From contig CALKTZ010000049.1 in assembly GCA_937997355.1 (NCBI GenBank), positions 1 to 5,778 on the forward strand: DNA of 5,778 bases. Reading direction: 5' to 3'. Position 1 is the first letter of the stretch; each line of letters begins with the position of its first letter. Source of the stretch: an uncultured Planctomycetales bacterium. Lineage in GTDB: Bacteria; Planctomycetota; Planctomycetia; Isosphaerales; Isosphaeraceae. Made by a program: the position numbers and the translations under genes. This document shows, in pieces, positions 1-5,778 of this stretch. Under the pieces are notes generated by a model. It searched no databases, had not been told where the DNA came from, and saw only the letters and a list, made by a program, of their open reading frames with translations.

Positions 1-1
1 G

Positions 2-331
2 ATCGACGGCGTGCCGATTCCCAAGGTCATCGACTTCGGCATCGCCAAGGCCATGACCGGCCGGCTCACGGAGAGCACTCTGCACACCGGCTTCCACCAG
101 GCCCTCGGCACCCCCCTTTACATGAGCCCGGAACAGGTGGCCCTCTCGGGGGCCGACGCCGATACCCGCAGCGACGTCTATTCCCTCGGCGTGCTCCTCT
201 ACGAGCTGCTCTCCGGCTCGACCCCGATCGACGTCGAGACGATCCGGGCCACGAGGAGATCCGACGGATCATCCGCGACGTCGATCCCCCCAGGCCGAGC
301 ACGCGGCTGGGCGTGTCCGGCGCCAGGCTGA
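2..331 (+). CDS. Ser/Thr protein kinase, C-lobe fragment (5' end outside window, frameshifted)
   Basis: Partial coding region of a Hanks-type (eukaryotic-like) Ser/Thr kinase that would transfer phosphate from ATP to protein Ser/Thr. The frame is open from the window edge. Visible in order are the Mg-binding DFG in VIDFGIAKA (about nt 26-52), the activation segment ending in GTPLYMSPEQ (P+1 loop/APE-type motif, about nt 107-136), and the helix-F segment DTRSDVYSLGVLLYELLSG. The N-lobe and the HRD catalytic loop lie upstream of the window. After TPIDVETIRA the reading turns into non-kinase sequence (ATRRSDGSSA...) and stops at 329-331, while the expected continuation (EIRRIIRDVDPPRPSTRL) is in the +1 phase frame from about nt 247. 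This is therefore the front part of the gene ending at 2244, split by a frameshift, and not an independent gene. Kinase identity is firm; whether the break is real or a sequence error cannot be told from one read. Confidence 0.88.
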   Translation: MDGVPIPKVIDFGIAKAMTGRLTESTLHTGFHQALGTPLYMSPEQVALSGADADTRSDVYSLGVLLYELLSGSTPIDVETIRATRRSDGSSATSIPPGRARGWACPAPG

Positions 332-2244
332 CGACCATCTCGGACGATCGCGGGGCGCCCCCCCGCATGCTCCAACGATCGATCCGCGGCGAGCTCGACT
401 GGATCGCGATGAAGGCTCTGGAGAAAGACCGCGCGCGCCGATATCAGACCGCCGGTGCCCTCGCGGCCGACGTGGCACGCCATCTGGAAGGACTTCCTCT
501 AGAGGCCGGGCCTCCGTCGGCCCGTTACCGCTTCCGGAAGTTCGCCCGGCGTAACAGAGCGTTGCTAACGACCGCCTCCCTCGTGGCGGCCTCGCTCATC
601 GCCGGGACGGCGCTGAGCGCCTGGCAGGCCGTCCGCGCCACCCGCGCCGAGAGGCAATCCCAGGCGGAATTCCGGCGGGCCAGGGAGACCGTCGACCGCA
701 TCTTCACCAGGGTGGCCGAGGACCTGAAGAAGACCCCCGGTATGGAAGAGATCCAACGCGCGTTGCTCGAAGACGCGCTGGAGTTCTATCAAGACTTCCT
801 CGCCGTCCATGGTGACGACCCGGAGGTGAGGTACGAGGCGGCCCGCGCCGCGCATCGCGTCGGATCCATCCACGAGCTGATCGGCCAGCATCACAAGGTC
901 GAGACGCCGCTGAGGCAGGCGATCGGCCTGCTCGACAAGCTGGTCGCGGACGCGCCCCGCGAGGCGGCTTATCGTGCCGACCTGGCGGAATGCCATTCGG
1001 ACCTGGGGGCCGTATTCGGGATATCCCATCGGACCAGGGAAGCGATCGAGGAGCGTCGGCTGGCGCTGGCCCAGTACGAACAGCTCGTGAAGGATCACCC
1101 CGACGATCCCGCTTACCGGCGGAAGCTGGCGTCGAGGCGATGCAACCTCGGCATGCAGCTGAGCACCAACGGAGAGAAACAATTCCAGGAAGCCGAAAGG
1201 CACCTGCGCACGGCCCTGGCGGCTTGGGAACAGATCCGGGCAAATTCCCCCCCCCTCGCCGGGGACGACCTCGAACTCTCCCGCATGCACCACTGGCTGG
1301 GCAATCTCCTGATCGGCACGTCCCGGTGGGACGAGGGCGCCCGCGAGCTGAACGCGGCCCTGGCGATCCTCGCGAGGCTCCACGCGGGCGATCGGGACGA
1401 TCCCGAGCTGCGTGCCCGCTTCGCCCACGCCAAGTCCTATCTCGCCAGCTTGAATGCATCTCAGGGGCGCCTTGAGGAGGCGGAACGCCTGAACCGCGAG
1501 GCGATCGCGCTGCTCGATCCGATCGTCGCGGCCCATCCGAAGGTCATCTACTACAGTCGCCGGCTCGCCATCGATTGTCTCACTCTCGGCCGCACGCTCT
1601 GGGCGCGGGGCCGCATCCCCGACGCCGACGCCGCGTTCCGCAAGTCCCTGGCGATCCAGGAGAGGATCATCGCCGAGCACCCGGGCGCCGATCCTTATCC
1701 GGCGATGCTGGCCGACTTGCTCTTCGAATACGGCCTGTTCCTCGACGAGGCGAATCGGCCCCAGGAATCGGCCGATGCCTTCCGCCGGGCCATCGAGATG
1801 GCCGAGGAACTCGCCGCCAATAAATCCCAGGGGATCTGGGGACAGTCCAGGCTGATCCGCTTCCTCTCCCTCTGCCCGGCACCTCAGTTCCGTGATGCGG
1901 ACCGGGCAATCGCCCTGGCCAAGGAGAAGCTCCGGAAAGCCCCCGCGGTCGCCACATACTGGGCACTCCTCGGGGCGGCGCACTACCGCCGGGGGGACTG
2001 GAACTCGGCCGCCGAGGCGCTCAACCGGGCCGGCGAGATCGATCCGATCGACCCTTATATCCCGCTGCTCCTGGCGATGACGCGATGGCAGCGGGGAGAC
2101 CGGGAGCAGGCGCGATCGCGGTACGAGGACGCCGCCCGGATGATCGACACGCGCGAAGCGAGCGACATGATGCTGCGCCGCCTCCGTCGCGAGGCGGCCG
2201 AGATGATCGAAGTACGCCCGCCGCCCGTCCCGAAGGCGAAGTGA
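313..2244 (+). CDS. C-terminal part of kinase-TPR protein: end of kinase domain, TM anchor, TPR region
   Basis: This frame continues the kinase: upstream of 313 it already reads EIRRIIRDVDPPRPSTRL (from about nt 253). The GTG at 313 is only the first start-like codon and probably not a true start. Next come ELDWIAMKALEKDRARRYQTA (the conserved end of planctomycete kinase domains), a PPSARYRFRKFARRNR linker, and one hydrophobic membrane segment (about residues 83-104 of the 643, nt 559-624). A long, mostly alpha-helical region follows with several degenerate TPR units, for example near the C-terminus YWALLGAAHYRRGDWNSAAE and AMTRWQRGDREQARSRYEDA. TPRs usually serve as protein-protein contact surfaces; here they would lie on the far side of the membrane from the kinase. 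The Pro/Lys tail ends at 2244. If expressed alone from 313, the product would be an anchored TPR protein without catalytic residues. The long open frame suggests the upstream frameshift is recent or an artefact. Confidence 0.85.
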   Translation: MSGARLTTISDDRGAPPRMLQRSIRGELDWIAMKALEKDRARRYQTAGALAADVARHLEGLPLEAGPPSARYRFRKFARRNRALLTTASLVAASLIAGTALSAWQAVRATRAERQSQAEFRRARETVDRIFTRVAEDLKKTPGMEEIQRALLEDALEFYQDFLAVHGDDPEVRYEAARAAHRVGSIHELIGQHHKVETPLRQAIGLLDKLVADAPREAAYRADLAECHSDLGAVFGISHRTREAIEERRLALAQYEQLVKDHPDDPAYRRKLASRRCNLGMQLSTNGEKQFQEAERHLRTALAAWEQIRANSPPLAGDDLELSRMHHWLGNLLIGTSRWDEGARELNAALAILARLHAGDRDDPELRARFAHAKSYLASLNASQGRLEEAERLNREAIALLDPIVAAHPKVIYYSRRLAIDCLTLGRTLWARGRIPDADAAFRKSLAIQERIIAEHPGADPYPAMLADLLFEYGLFLDEANRPQESADAFRRAIEMAEELAANKSQGIWGQSRLIRFLSLCPAPQFRDADRAIALAKEKLRKAPAVATYWALLGAAHYRRGDWNSAAEALNRAGEIDPIDPYIPLLLAMTRWQRGDREQARSRYEDAARMIDTREASDMMLRRLRREAAEMIEVRPPPVPKAK

Positions 2245-2680
2245 CGCCCATAGCGAGGCACGCCAGCACGGTCGGACGGGATCGGTGATGTGCACCATCA
2301 AACCACGAAAGCAGTTGGAAGCCATCCCGCCGGGCCCTCAAACCGGTGGGGTCGGCCGAGCAGACGATCAATTCATCGCCGTCAAGAGCTTGGTTCACAC
2401 TCCAACCCTCAACCTACGCGATCACATCGCCGAGACGGTCCGTGTGCCGATCAGCAGGAACTGCTCCGGGTGATTCCTTCCATCGACCGAATAACATCGC
2501 GACGTGCGCCGTGGCGATCCTGATCGCGGTGGTGAATCATCACCTCTTCGAATGGAGATATACCGAGAGGGAGACGCTGGACGACGGAGTAATCATGAAG
2601 TCGGCCCTCGACGCTGCGAACTATCCATCATCGACATAATCGCATAAGAGTGGTTCCGGATGGCGGGCATGCTGTCGGGG

Positions 2681-2720
2681 AATTTCTGACTGACCACGTA
2701 GGAGGAATCGTCAGAGAATT
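2681..2720 (+). other. Imperfect stem-loop with AGGAGG in the loop
   Basis: AATTTCTGAC (2681-2690) pairs with GTCAGA-g-AATT (2710-2720) with one bulged G, giving ten base pairs around a 19-base loop. The loop carries a perfect Shine-Dalgarno core AGGAGG (2700-2705), but no start codon follows at a usable distance. The right arm overlaps the palindrome at 2713-2724, so the two structures would exclude each other. The pairing is seen directly; any regulatory role is inference. Confidence 0.35.
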
Positions 2721-2755
2721 CTCTTCCCTCTACTTTAAGTAGGCAATCTTGATTG
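2713..2755. promoter_or_regulatory. Cluster of three short dyads upstream of the DUF1501 gene
   Basis: Three inverted repeats lie head to tail: AGAGAATTCTCT (2713-2724, perfect), CTACTT-T-AAGTAG (2730-2742, perfect six-base arms) and CAATC-TT-GATTG (2744-2755, five-base arms). They are different sequences, so they are not copies of one operator. The third overlaps the possible -35 element. Dyads of this size next to a promoter are typical of binding sites for dimeric regulators, but each alone could arise by chance in AT-rich DNA. Confidence 0.35.
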
Positions 2756-2788
2756 TTCAGCCAGAAAAATGTTAAACTCTTGTATAAA
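2749..2788 (+). promoter_or_regulatory. Possible sigma70-type promoter for the DUF1501 gene
   Basis: A candidate -35 TTGATT (2749-2754) is followed after 17 bases by TTAAAC (2772-2777). A better-looking -10, TATAAA, sits slightly downstream at 2783-2788 but lacks a -35 at standard spacing. This is the most AT-rich stretch before the gene and leaves a 5' leader of roughly 40-50 bases. Which hexamer pair is used, if either, cannot be decided by eye. Confidence 0.3.
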
Positions 2789-2821
2789 GGGAATGCGACG
2801 ATGTGGTTCGATGACCGCATT

Positions 2822-2828
2822 GGGAGAG
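2822..2828 (+). promoter_or_regulatory. Ribosome binding site of the DUF1501 gene
   Basis: The purine run GGGAGAG lies 8 bases before the ATG at 2837 and supports that start. The start is also supported by placing the Tat twin-arginine motif at residues 19-20, the usual distance from the N-terminus. Confidence 0.6.
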
Positions 2829-2836
2829 ATTGAACT

Positions 2837-4186
2837 ATGCTGACGATCTTCGGGCAGAATCGTTCCAGGTCGCATTGCGATGGGTTTTCCCGTCGAGACT
2901 TCATCAAAATCGGCGGATTGTCGATGGGGACGGCGATGTCCCTTTCACTGGCCGATGTGCTTCGCGCCGAGGCCAAAGCCGGCACGCGATCCTCTCACAA
3001 AGCAGTGATTAACGTCTTCCTCGCCGGAGGTCCCCCCCACCAGGACATGTGGGACCTCAAGCCCGACGCACCGTCGGATATCCGGGGGGAGTTCAAACCG
3101 ATCCCGACCAACGTGCCCGGGATCGAGATTTGCGAACACTTTCCCAAGCTCGCGGCGATGATGGACAAGGCCGCGATCATCCGGTCGATCGTCGGCTCGG
3201 CCCCCGGCCACGACGCGTTCCAGACGAACACCGGCTGGACCAAGGATAGCCTCCAGGCGATCGGGGGACGCCCCAGCCTGGGCGCGGTCGTCTCCAAGCT
3301 CCAGGGGCCCGTCGATCCCGCCGTCCCCGCATTCGTCGGGCTCGCCGAAGTCACGAAGCACGTTCCCTGGTCCGATCCCGGCGCGACCGGGTTTCTCGGC
3401 CAGACGTATGCTCCGTTCAAACCGGATGGGCCGGCGCTGGCCAACATGAAACTCCACATGTCGACCGAGCAACTCGCCGATCGACGCAAGCTTTTGTCCA
3501 GCTTCGATCAATTACGACGCGATTGGGACGCAACCGGTTCCATCGCGGGGGTCGATGCCTCGAATGAACTGGCCTTCGACGTCCTGACTTCCAGCAAACT
3601 CCTCCAGGCCCTCGATCTGAGCAAGGAAGACCCGAGGGTTCGCGCTCGCTACGGAAATGGGCAGCCCTACAAATTCCAGTACGACGGCGCCCCCACCGTC
3701 AACGAACATCTCCTGATCGCGCGTCGGCTCGTCGAGGCCGGGGTCCGTTGCGTCACCCTGTCTTATGGCCGCTGGGATAGCCACGGAGACAACTTCGGCC
3801 TCGTCCGCGATCACGGCCCGAAGCTCGACCAGTGCTTGAGCGCCCTCATCGAAGACCTCGAAATTCGCGGCATGCTCCAGGATGTCACCGTGGTGGTCTG
3901 GGGTGAATTCGGCCGAACGCCTCGAATCAATCCCCAGGGGGGCCGCGACCATTGGCCCACGGTGAGTTGCGCCTTCCTGGCGGGAGGCGGGATGAAGGTC
4001 GGCCAGGTCATCGGCTCGACGAACCGCCTCGGCGAATACGCCAAGGATCGGCCCGTTCACGTCGCGGAAGTTGTCGCGACCCTCTACCGCAATCTCGGCC
4101 TCGATACCTCCGGCGCCCCGCTCATCGATCCCACCGGTCGTCCTCAGTTCCTCATCGAGAAGCCCCCGATTCCCGAATTGATCTAA
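2837..4186 (+). CDS. DUF1501 domain-containing protein with Tat signal
   Basis: Complete 449-residue protein, a normal length for DUF1501, a family abundant in planctomycetes and related in fold to the alkaline phosphatase/sulfatase superfamily; its substrate is not established. A Tat signal is clear: SRRDFIK at residues 18-24, then a hydrophobic stretch (about 25-42) and likely cleavage near VLRAEA (44-48). The protein should thus be exported folded, possibly with a metal cofactor. Family landmarks in order are GGPPHQDMWDLKPDAP (64-79), GHDAFQ (124-129), RWDSHGDNF (312-320), VWGEFGRTPRIN (354-365) and GRDHWP (369-374). The His/Asp residues in these blocks are where metal ligands would be expected by analogy with the superfamily. 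Many planctomycete DUF1501 genes sit beside a DUF1549/DUF1553 (cytochrome-type) partner; none is present on either side here. The gene has its own leader and a following hairpin, so it is probably a single-gene transcript. Confidence 0.93.
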   Translation: MLTIFGQNRSRSHCDGFSRRDFIKIGGLSMGTAMSLSLADVLRAEAKAGTRSSHKAVINVFLAGGPPHQDMWDLKPDAPSDIRGEFKPIPTNVPGIEICEHFPKLAAMMDKAAIIRSIVGSAPGHDAFQTNTGWTKDSLQAIGGRPSLGAVVSKLQGPVDPAVPAFVGLAEVTKHVPWSDPGATGFLGQTYAPFKPDGPALANMKLHMSTEQLADRRKLLSSFDQLRRDWDATGSIAGVDASNELAFDVLTSSKLLQALDLSKEDPRVRARYGNGQPYKFQYDGAPTVNEHLLIARRLVEAGVRCVTLSYGRWDSHGDNFGLVRDHGPKLDQCLSALIEDLEIRGMLQDVTVVVWGEFGRTPRINPQGGRDHWPTVSCAFLAGGGMKVGQVIGSTNRLGEYAKDRPVHVAEVVATLYRNLGLDTSGAPLIDPTGRPQFLIEKPPIPELI

Positions 4187-4190
4187 AAAC

Positions 4191-4244
4191 TGTTGTAGAC
4201 AACCTGCTGAGACTCCGGCCGGATCTCAGCAGGCTGGAACAACA
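4191..4244 (+). terminator. Strong hairpin just after the DUF1501 gene, probable terminator
   Basis: Starting 16 bases after the stop, CCTGCTGAGA (4203-4212) pairs perfectly with TCTCAGCAGG (4224-4233). The loop holds a further palindrome, TCCGGCCGGA (4214-4223), so the stem can extend to 15 pairs with one bulged C. An outer TGTTGT/ACAACA pair (4191-4196 with 4239-4244) can close the base. There is no T tract downstream, so this is not a textbook intrinsic terminator. It may act with Rho or stabilise the mRNA 3' end. Position and stem strength support a 3'-end role. Confidence 0.55.
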
Positions 4245-4734
4245 CAAGTGATCACACACGCACTCGTGCCATTTCATGCACTAATTTGGCATGCTTGTGC
4301 GCATTATTGAGATCCCAACATTTCCCGTCGCTTCCGATCGACTCCTTGAATTTTGGGCGCGCTGCCGGCCATCTTCGTCCGATGGAATTGCCGGACATTA
4401 GCCGTACAAATAAGCCTGTCTACCTGGCCCATCCATGCCATTTCACATCATATTTCACAGTTTGGATAAATTACATAAAGGATATGCCCTCTAATTTGCC
4501 TATCATGGCATTCATATCAATTTGAGGATTATGCGGCCGACCTCGGACAAAAACTTGACGCAACATCACAAGTTTAACGCTGTTTGTAAGTTACTGTGGC
4601 TTAACTGGTTGCGACTACATGTCTACGGGGGTTTCGGCCTCGATTCCGTTATATTCGTCTCATTCCATCGAGAAGTAGATACAATAACGGATACACAGCG
4701 TCGGATCCAGTACCAGGCGCAATTAGGCCGCACC

Positions 4735-4762
4735 AAATTAAACTGATTTCCGGAAATCAGTT
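4735..4762 (-). terminator. Intrinsic terminator of the minus-strand operon (22-base perfect palindrome)
   Basis: AACTGATTTCC (4741-4751) is followed immediately by its exact complement GGAAATCAGTT (4752-4762). Read on the minus strand, the palindrome begins 6 bases after the TGA of the gene ending at 4769, and continues into a T-rich run (TTTAATTT, through about 4735). A hairpin plus T tail at this spot is what a Rho-independent terminator for the minus-strand genes should look like. On the plus strand no T tract follows, so it would act in one direction only. Confidence 0.65.
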
Positions 4763-4768
4763 CCGGAC

Positions 4769-5641
4769 TCATTGCCTCAGGACGATCTTTCGGCAGTCGT
4801 CGCAGACCTCGTCGCCCCGGGCGGGGTCGAGCCAACCCTCCCGCTGGCAGGAAATGCATTGCCCGAGGTAGAGGGCGCGGGGTCGGATCGCGGCCTGGCA
4901 GACGACCCCGCCGGCCGCGTAACCCGCCGGGCAGAGATGGCATGGGTGATCGAACGCCTCCGGGCATGGCGGCACCCGGTGGAAGCGTTGCTTGAGGATC
5001 TTCTGGTTATAGGTCCGGAATCCGGGAGGCACGGCCGTGAAACGGAAGGCGGGCCGCTCGGCCGAGAGCTCGACGGTGACGAAGCCGGCGAAGCGGAGCC
5101 TCGCGAGCTGCGCCGGGTCCTGGAGCGGGAACCGGCGTCTGTCCCGGGTGAACCCGAGGTCGAGCGCCATTCGGGCGATGCGGGCTCGCGACCACCAGGC
5201 CGTGATCTCCTCCGCGCAGGGCGCGCCCCCGATCGCCCGGAGCGCGTAGCGGAAGCCGTGATCCCCCGCGCGATTGCGGGCGGCCGCCCCCGACAGGATC
5301 TCGAAGGGGACCCACTCGTCCGCCGGCTGGCGGGACCAGGGCCGGACCGCCCGGCCCTTGCGGATGTCGGGGAGGCGATCCGCCAGGCGCCAGGCGAGGA
5401 GCCAGAGCTCCCGGCGGGAGAGGGGGGCGGGGGGCAGCGACCGCACGGTCTCGACGACGCCCCGGCCGTCCGCGGGCGCGAGCGTCGCGGCCCCCACCGC
5501 GGCGCACAATTCCCGGAACGCATCGCCGGCGGGGACCTTGCCGCGATGCCGTTCCAGGATCTCGAACGCGGCGTCGCGTCGCTTCTCCGCGGCCCGGCAC
5601 TTGAATTTCGGCAGGGGCGGGAGGCCGTCGCCGGGTTTCAC
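4769..5641 (-). CDS. Hypothetical protein with Cys-rich, probably zinc-binding C-terminus
   Basis: I do not recognise this 290-residue protein. The start is a GTG at 5641 that overlaps the stop of the upstream gene (GTGA), and the next in-frame Met is only at residue 158, which supports the GTG. The N-terminal third is basic and Ala/Arg-rich. The middle (about residues 75-205) is rich in Trp, Arg and aromatic residues (e.g. RELWLLAWRLADRLPDI, ADEWVPFEILSG), without a signal peptide or membrane segment, so it is probably cytoplasmic. The C-terminus has two Cys clusters: C226-x7-C234-x2-C237-x10-C248, and a zinc-ribbon-like C262-x2-C265-x14-C280-x2-C283. This spacing suggests one or two bound zinc ions; an Fe-S cluster at the first site cannot be excluded. 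The very high GC and clean reading frame, the coupled start and the terminator after the stop all support a real gene. The function is unknown; nucleic-acid or protein binding is only a guess from the ribbon. Confidence 0.75.
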   Translation of the reverse strand: MKPGDGLPPLPKFKCRAAEKRRDAAFEILERHRGKVPAGDAFRELCAAVGAATLAPADGRGVVETVRSLPPAPLSRRELWLLAWRLADRLPDIRKGRAVRPWSRQPADEWVPFEILSGAAARNRAGDHGFRYALRAIGGAPCAEEITAWWSRARIARMALDLGFTRDRRRFPLQDPAQLARLRFAGFVTVELSAERPAFRFTAVPPGFRTYNQKILKQRFHRVPPCPEAFDHPCHLCPAGYAAGGVVCQAAIRPRALYLGQCISCQREGWLDPARGDEVCDDCRKIVLRQ

Positions 5642-5778
5642 GACCCGTGCCTGGGGAAGGAGCGGGGCTTGCCGGGCTTCTTGCCGGGGGCCTTGCGGGC
5701 CGGGATCGTCGTCTTCGAGATCACCTCGACGTCGATGACGGCGGGATCGGCCGGGGCCTCGGCGGCGGGCGTCGGGGC
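5638..5778 (-). CDS. C-terminal end of an unidentified gene (start outside window)
   Basis: On the minus strand an open frame enters from the window edge and ends at TGA 5640-5638, encoding 46 visible residues. The sequence is low in complexity: Ala/Pro-rich (APTPAAEAPADPAV), then IDVEVISKTTIPA, then a Lys/Pro/Gly basic tail (RKAPGKKPGKPRSFPRHGS). It looks like a flexible, positively charged C-terminal extension and carries no diagnostic domain. Its stop overlaps the GTG start of the next gene by four bases, so the two are very likely one operon with coupled translation. Too little is visible for any functional call. Confidence 0.6.
   Translation of the reverse strand, partial: APTPAAEAPADPAVIDVEVISKTTIPARKAPGKKPGKPRSFPRHGS

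Larger units (their letters stand above)
2245..2836. other. Intergenic region without a convincing gene
   Basis: About 590 bases between the kinase-TPR stop and the DUF1501 start. Short open frames on both strands here have no recognisable motif, no good ribosome site, and overlap each other, so I call none of them. The first ~350 bases are moderately GC-rich and could be decayed coding sequence, but I recognise no protein. A weak hairpin (TGATG-TGCAC-CATCA, 2286-2300) lies 42 bases past the kinase stop and lacks a T tract, so I do not call it a terminator. The last ~150 bases are clearly AT-richer and contain the dyad cluster, stem-loop and possible promoter listed separately. Confidence 0.6.
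4187..4768. other. AT-rich gap between convergent genes, no supported gene
   Basis: About 580 bases, strikingly AT-richer than the flanking genes (the line at 4441-4500 is about 32% GC; a line inside the minus-strand gene at 5401-5460 is about 80%). The open frames here begin with TTG, lack ribosome sites and show no protein-like motif. Besides the two terminator-like hairpins at its ends, it holds small inverted repeats at 4377-4396 (GTCCG/CGGAC), 4551-4575 (AAACTTG/CAAGTTT) and 4645-4691 (TCCGTTAT/ATAACGGA), and short direct repeats: ATTTCACA at 4440 and 4452, and GATACA at 4678 and 4690. An untranslated RNA is possible but not shown. Confidence 0.55.

Noticed and set aside
565..2325. 586-residue open frame on the minus strand
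   Set aside because: Wholly antisense to the kinase-TPR gene, with a composition typical of the shadow frame in GC-rich DNA (Arg, Gly, Pro, Asp runs) and no domain; the plus-strand TPR reading is clear.
2285..2639. Several small plus-strand frames after the kinase-TPR gene
   Set aside because: Three overlapping frames of similar length, none with a ribosome site or recognisable motif; they could be remnants but nothing supports expression.
2593..2985. Minus-strand frame of 130 residues across the leader and start of the DUF1501 gene
   Set aside because: Overlaps the well-supported DUF1501 start in antisense, has no motif and crosses the dyad-rich leader.
4287..4301. TGGCATGCTTGTGC, resembling a sigma54 -24/-12 promoter
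   Set aside because: The spacing between the GG and GC pairs is not the strict 10 bases, the -12 element does not match TTGCA, and no gene follows.
4267..4445. Ten-base repeat TGCCATTTCA at about 4267 and 4436
   Set aside because: Only two copies at unrelated spacing; not CRISPR-like and not a convincing transposon end.
4286..4746. Two TTG-started plus-strand frames (79 and 74 residues) in the AT-rich gap
   Set aside because: Weak starts, no ribosome sites, odd composition, and the second one ends inside the minus-strand terminator palindrome.
1..5778. tRNA, rRNA, CRISPR arrays, insertion sequences or transposase genes
   Set aside because: I saw no repeated-spacer array, transposase motif or paired terminal repeats, and no tRNA- or rRNA-like sequence.

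Overview
The window looks like a chromosomal piece from a planctomycete, most likely of the Isosphaeraceae/Gemmataceae type. Three things point there: a Ser/Thr kinase of the planctomycete kinase-TM-TPR architecture, a Tat-exported DUF1501 protein (a family greatly expanded in Planctomycetes), and very GC-rich genes (up to about 80% GC per 60-base line) separated by long, much AT-richer gaps (down to about 32%). The assignment rests on protein character only; no rRNA or other marker is present.

Layout. (1) 2-2244, plus strand: the 3' part of a kinase-TPR gene. The kinase C-lobe is in one frame (2-331) and the end of the kinase domain, the membrane anchor and the TPR region are in another (homology from about 247, stop at 2244), so a frameshift lies near 245-252. 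(2) 2245-2836: intergenic, with no convincing gene. Its last 150 bases are AT-rich and hold a cluster of short dyads, a stem-loop and a possible promoter in front of the next gene. (3) 2837-4186, plus: a complete DUF1501 gene with a Tat signal, followed at once by a strong hairpin. (4) 4187-4768: an AT-rich, hairpin-containing gap between convergent genes, with no supported gene. (5) 4769-5641, minus: an unrecognised 290-residue protein with a Cys-rich, probably metal-binding C-terminus. It is coupled by a 4-base GTGA overlap to (6) the 3' end of another minus-strand gene, 5638-5778, that runs off the window. A 22-base perfect palindrome with a T-rich tail just past 4769 probably terminates this minus-strand operon.

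How the genes relate. Nothing ties the three units into one pathway. The kinase fragment would be a membrane-anchored signalling protein, the DUF1501 protein an exported enzyme-like protein of unknown substrate, and the minus-strand pair a co-translated unit of unknown role. I found no clear new multi-gene system. The observations most worth following are the frameshifted kinase, the Cys-rich protein with its coupled partner, and the dyad-rich leader of the DUF1501 gene.
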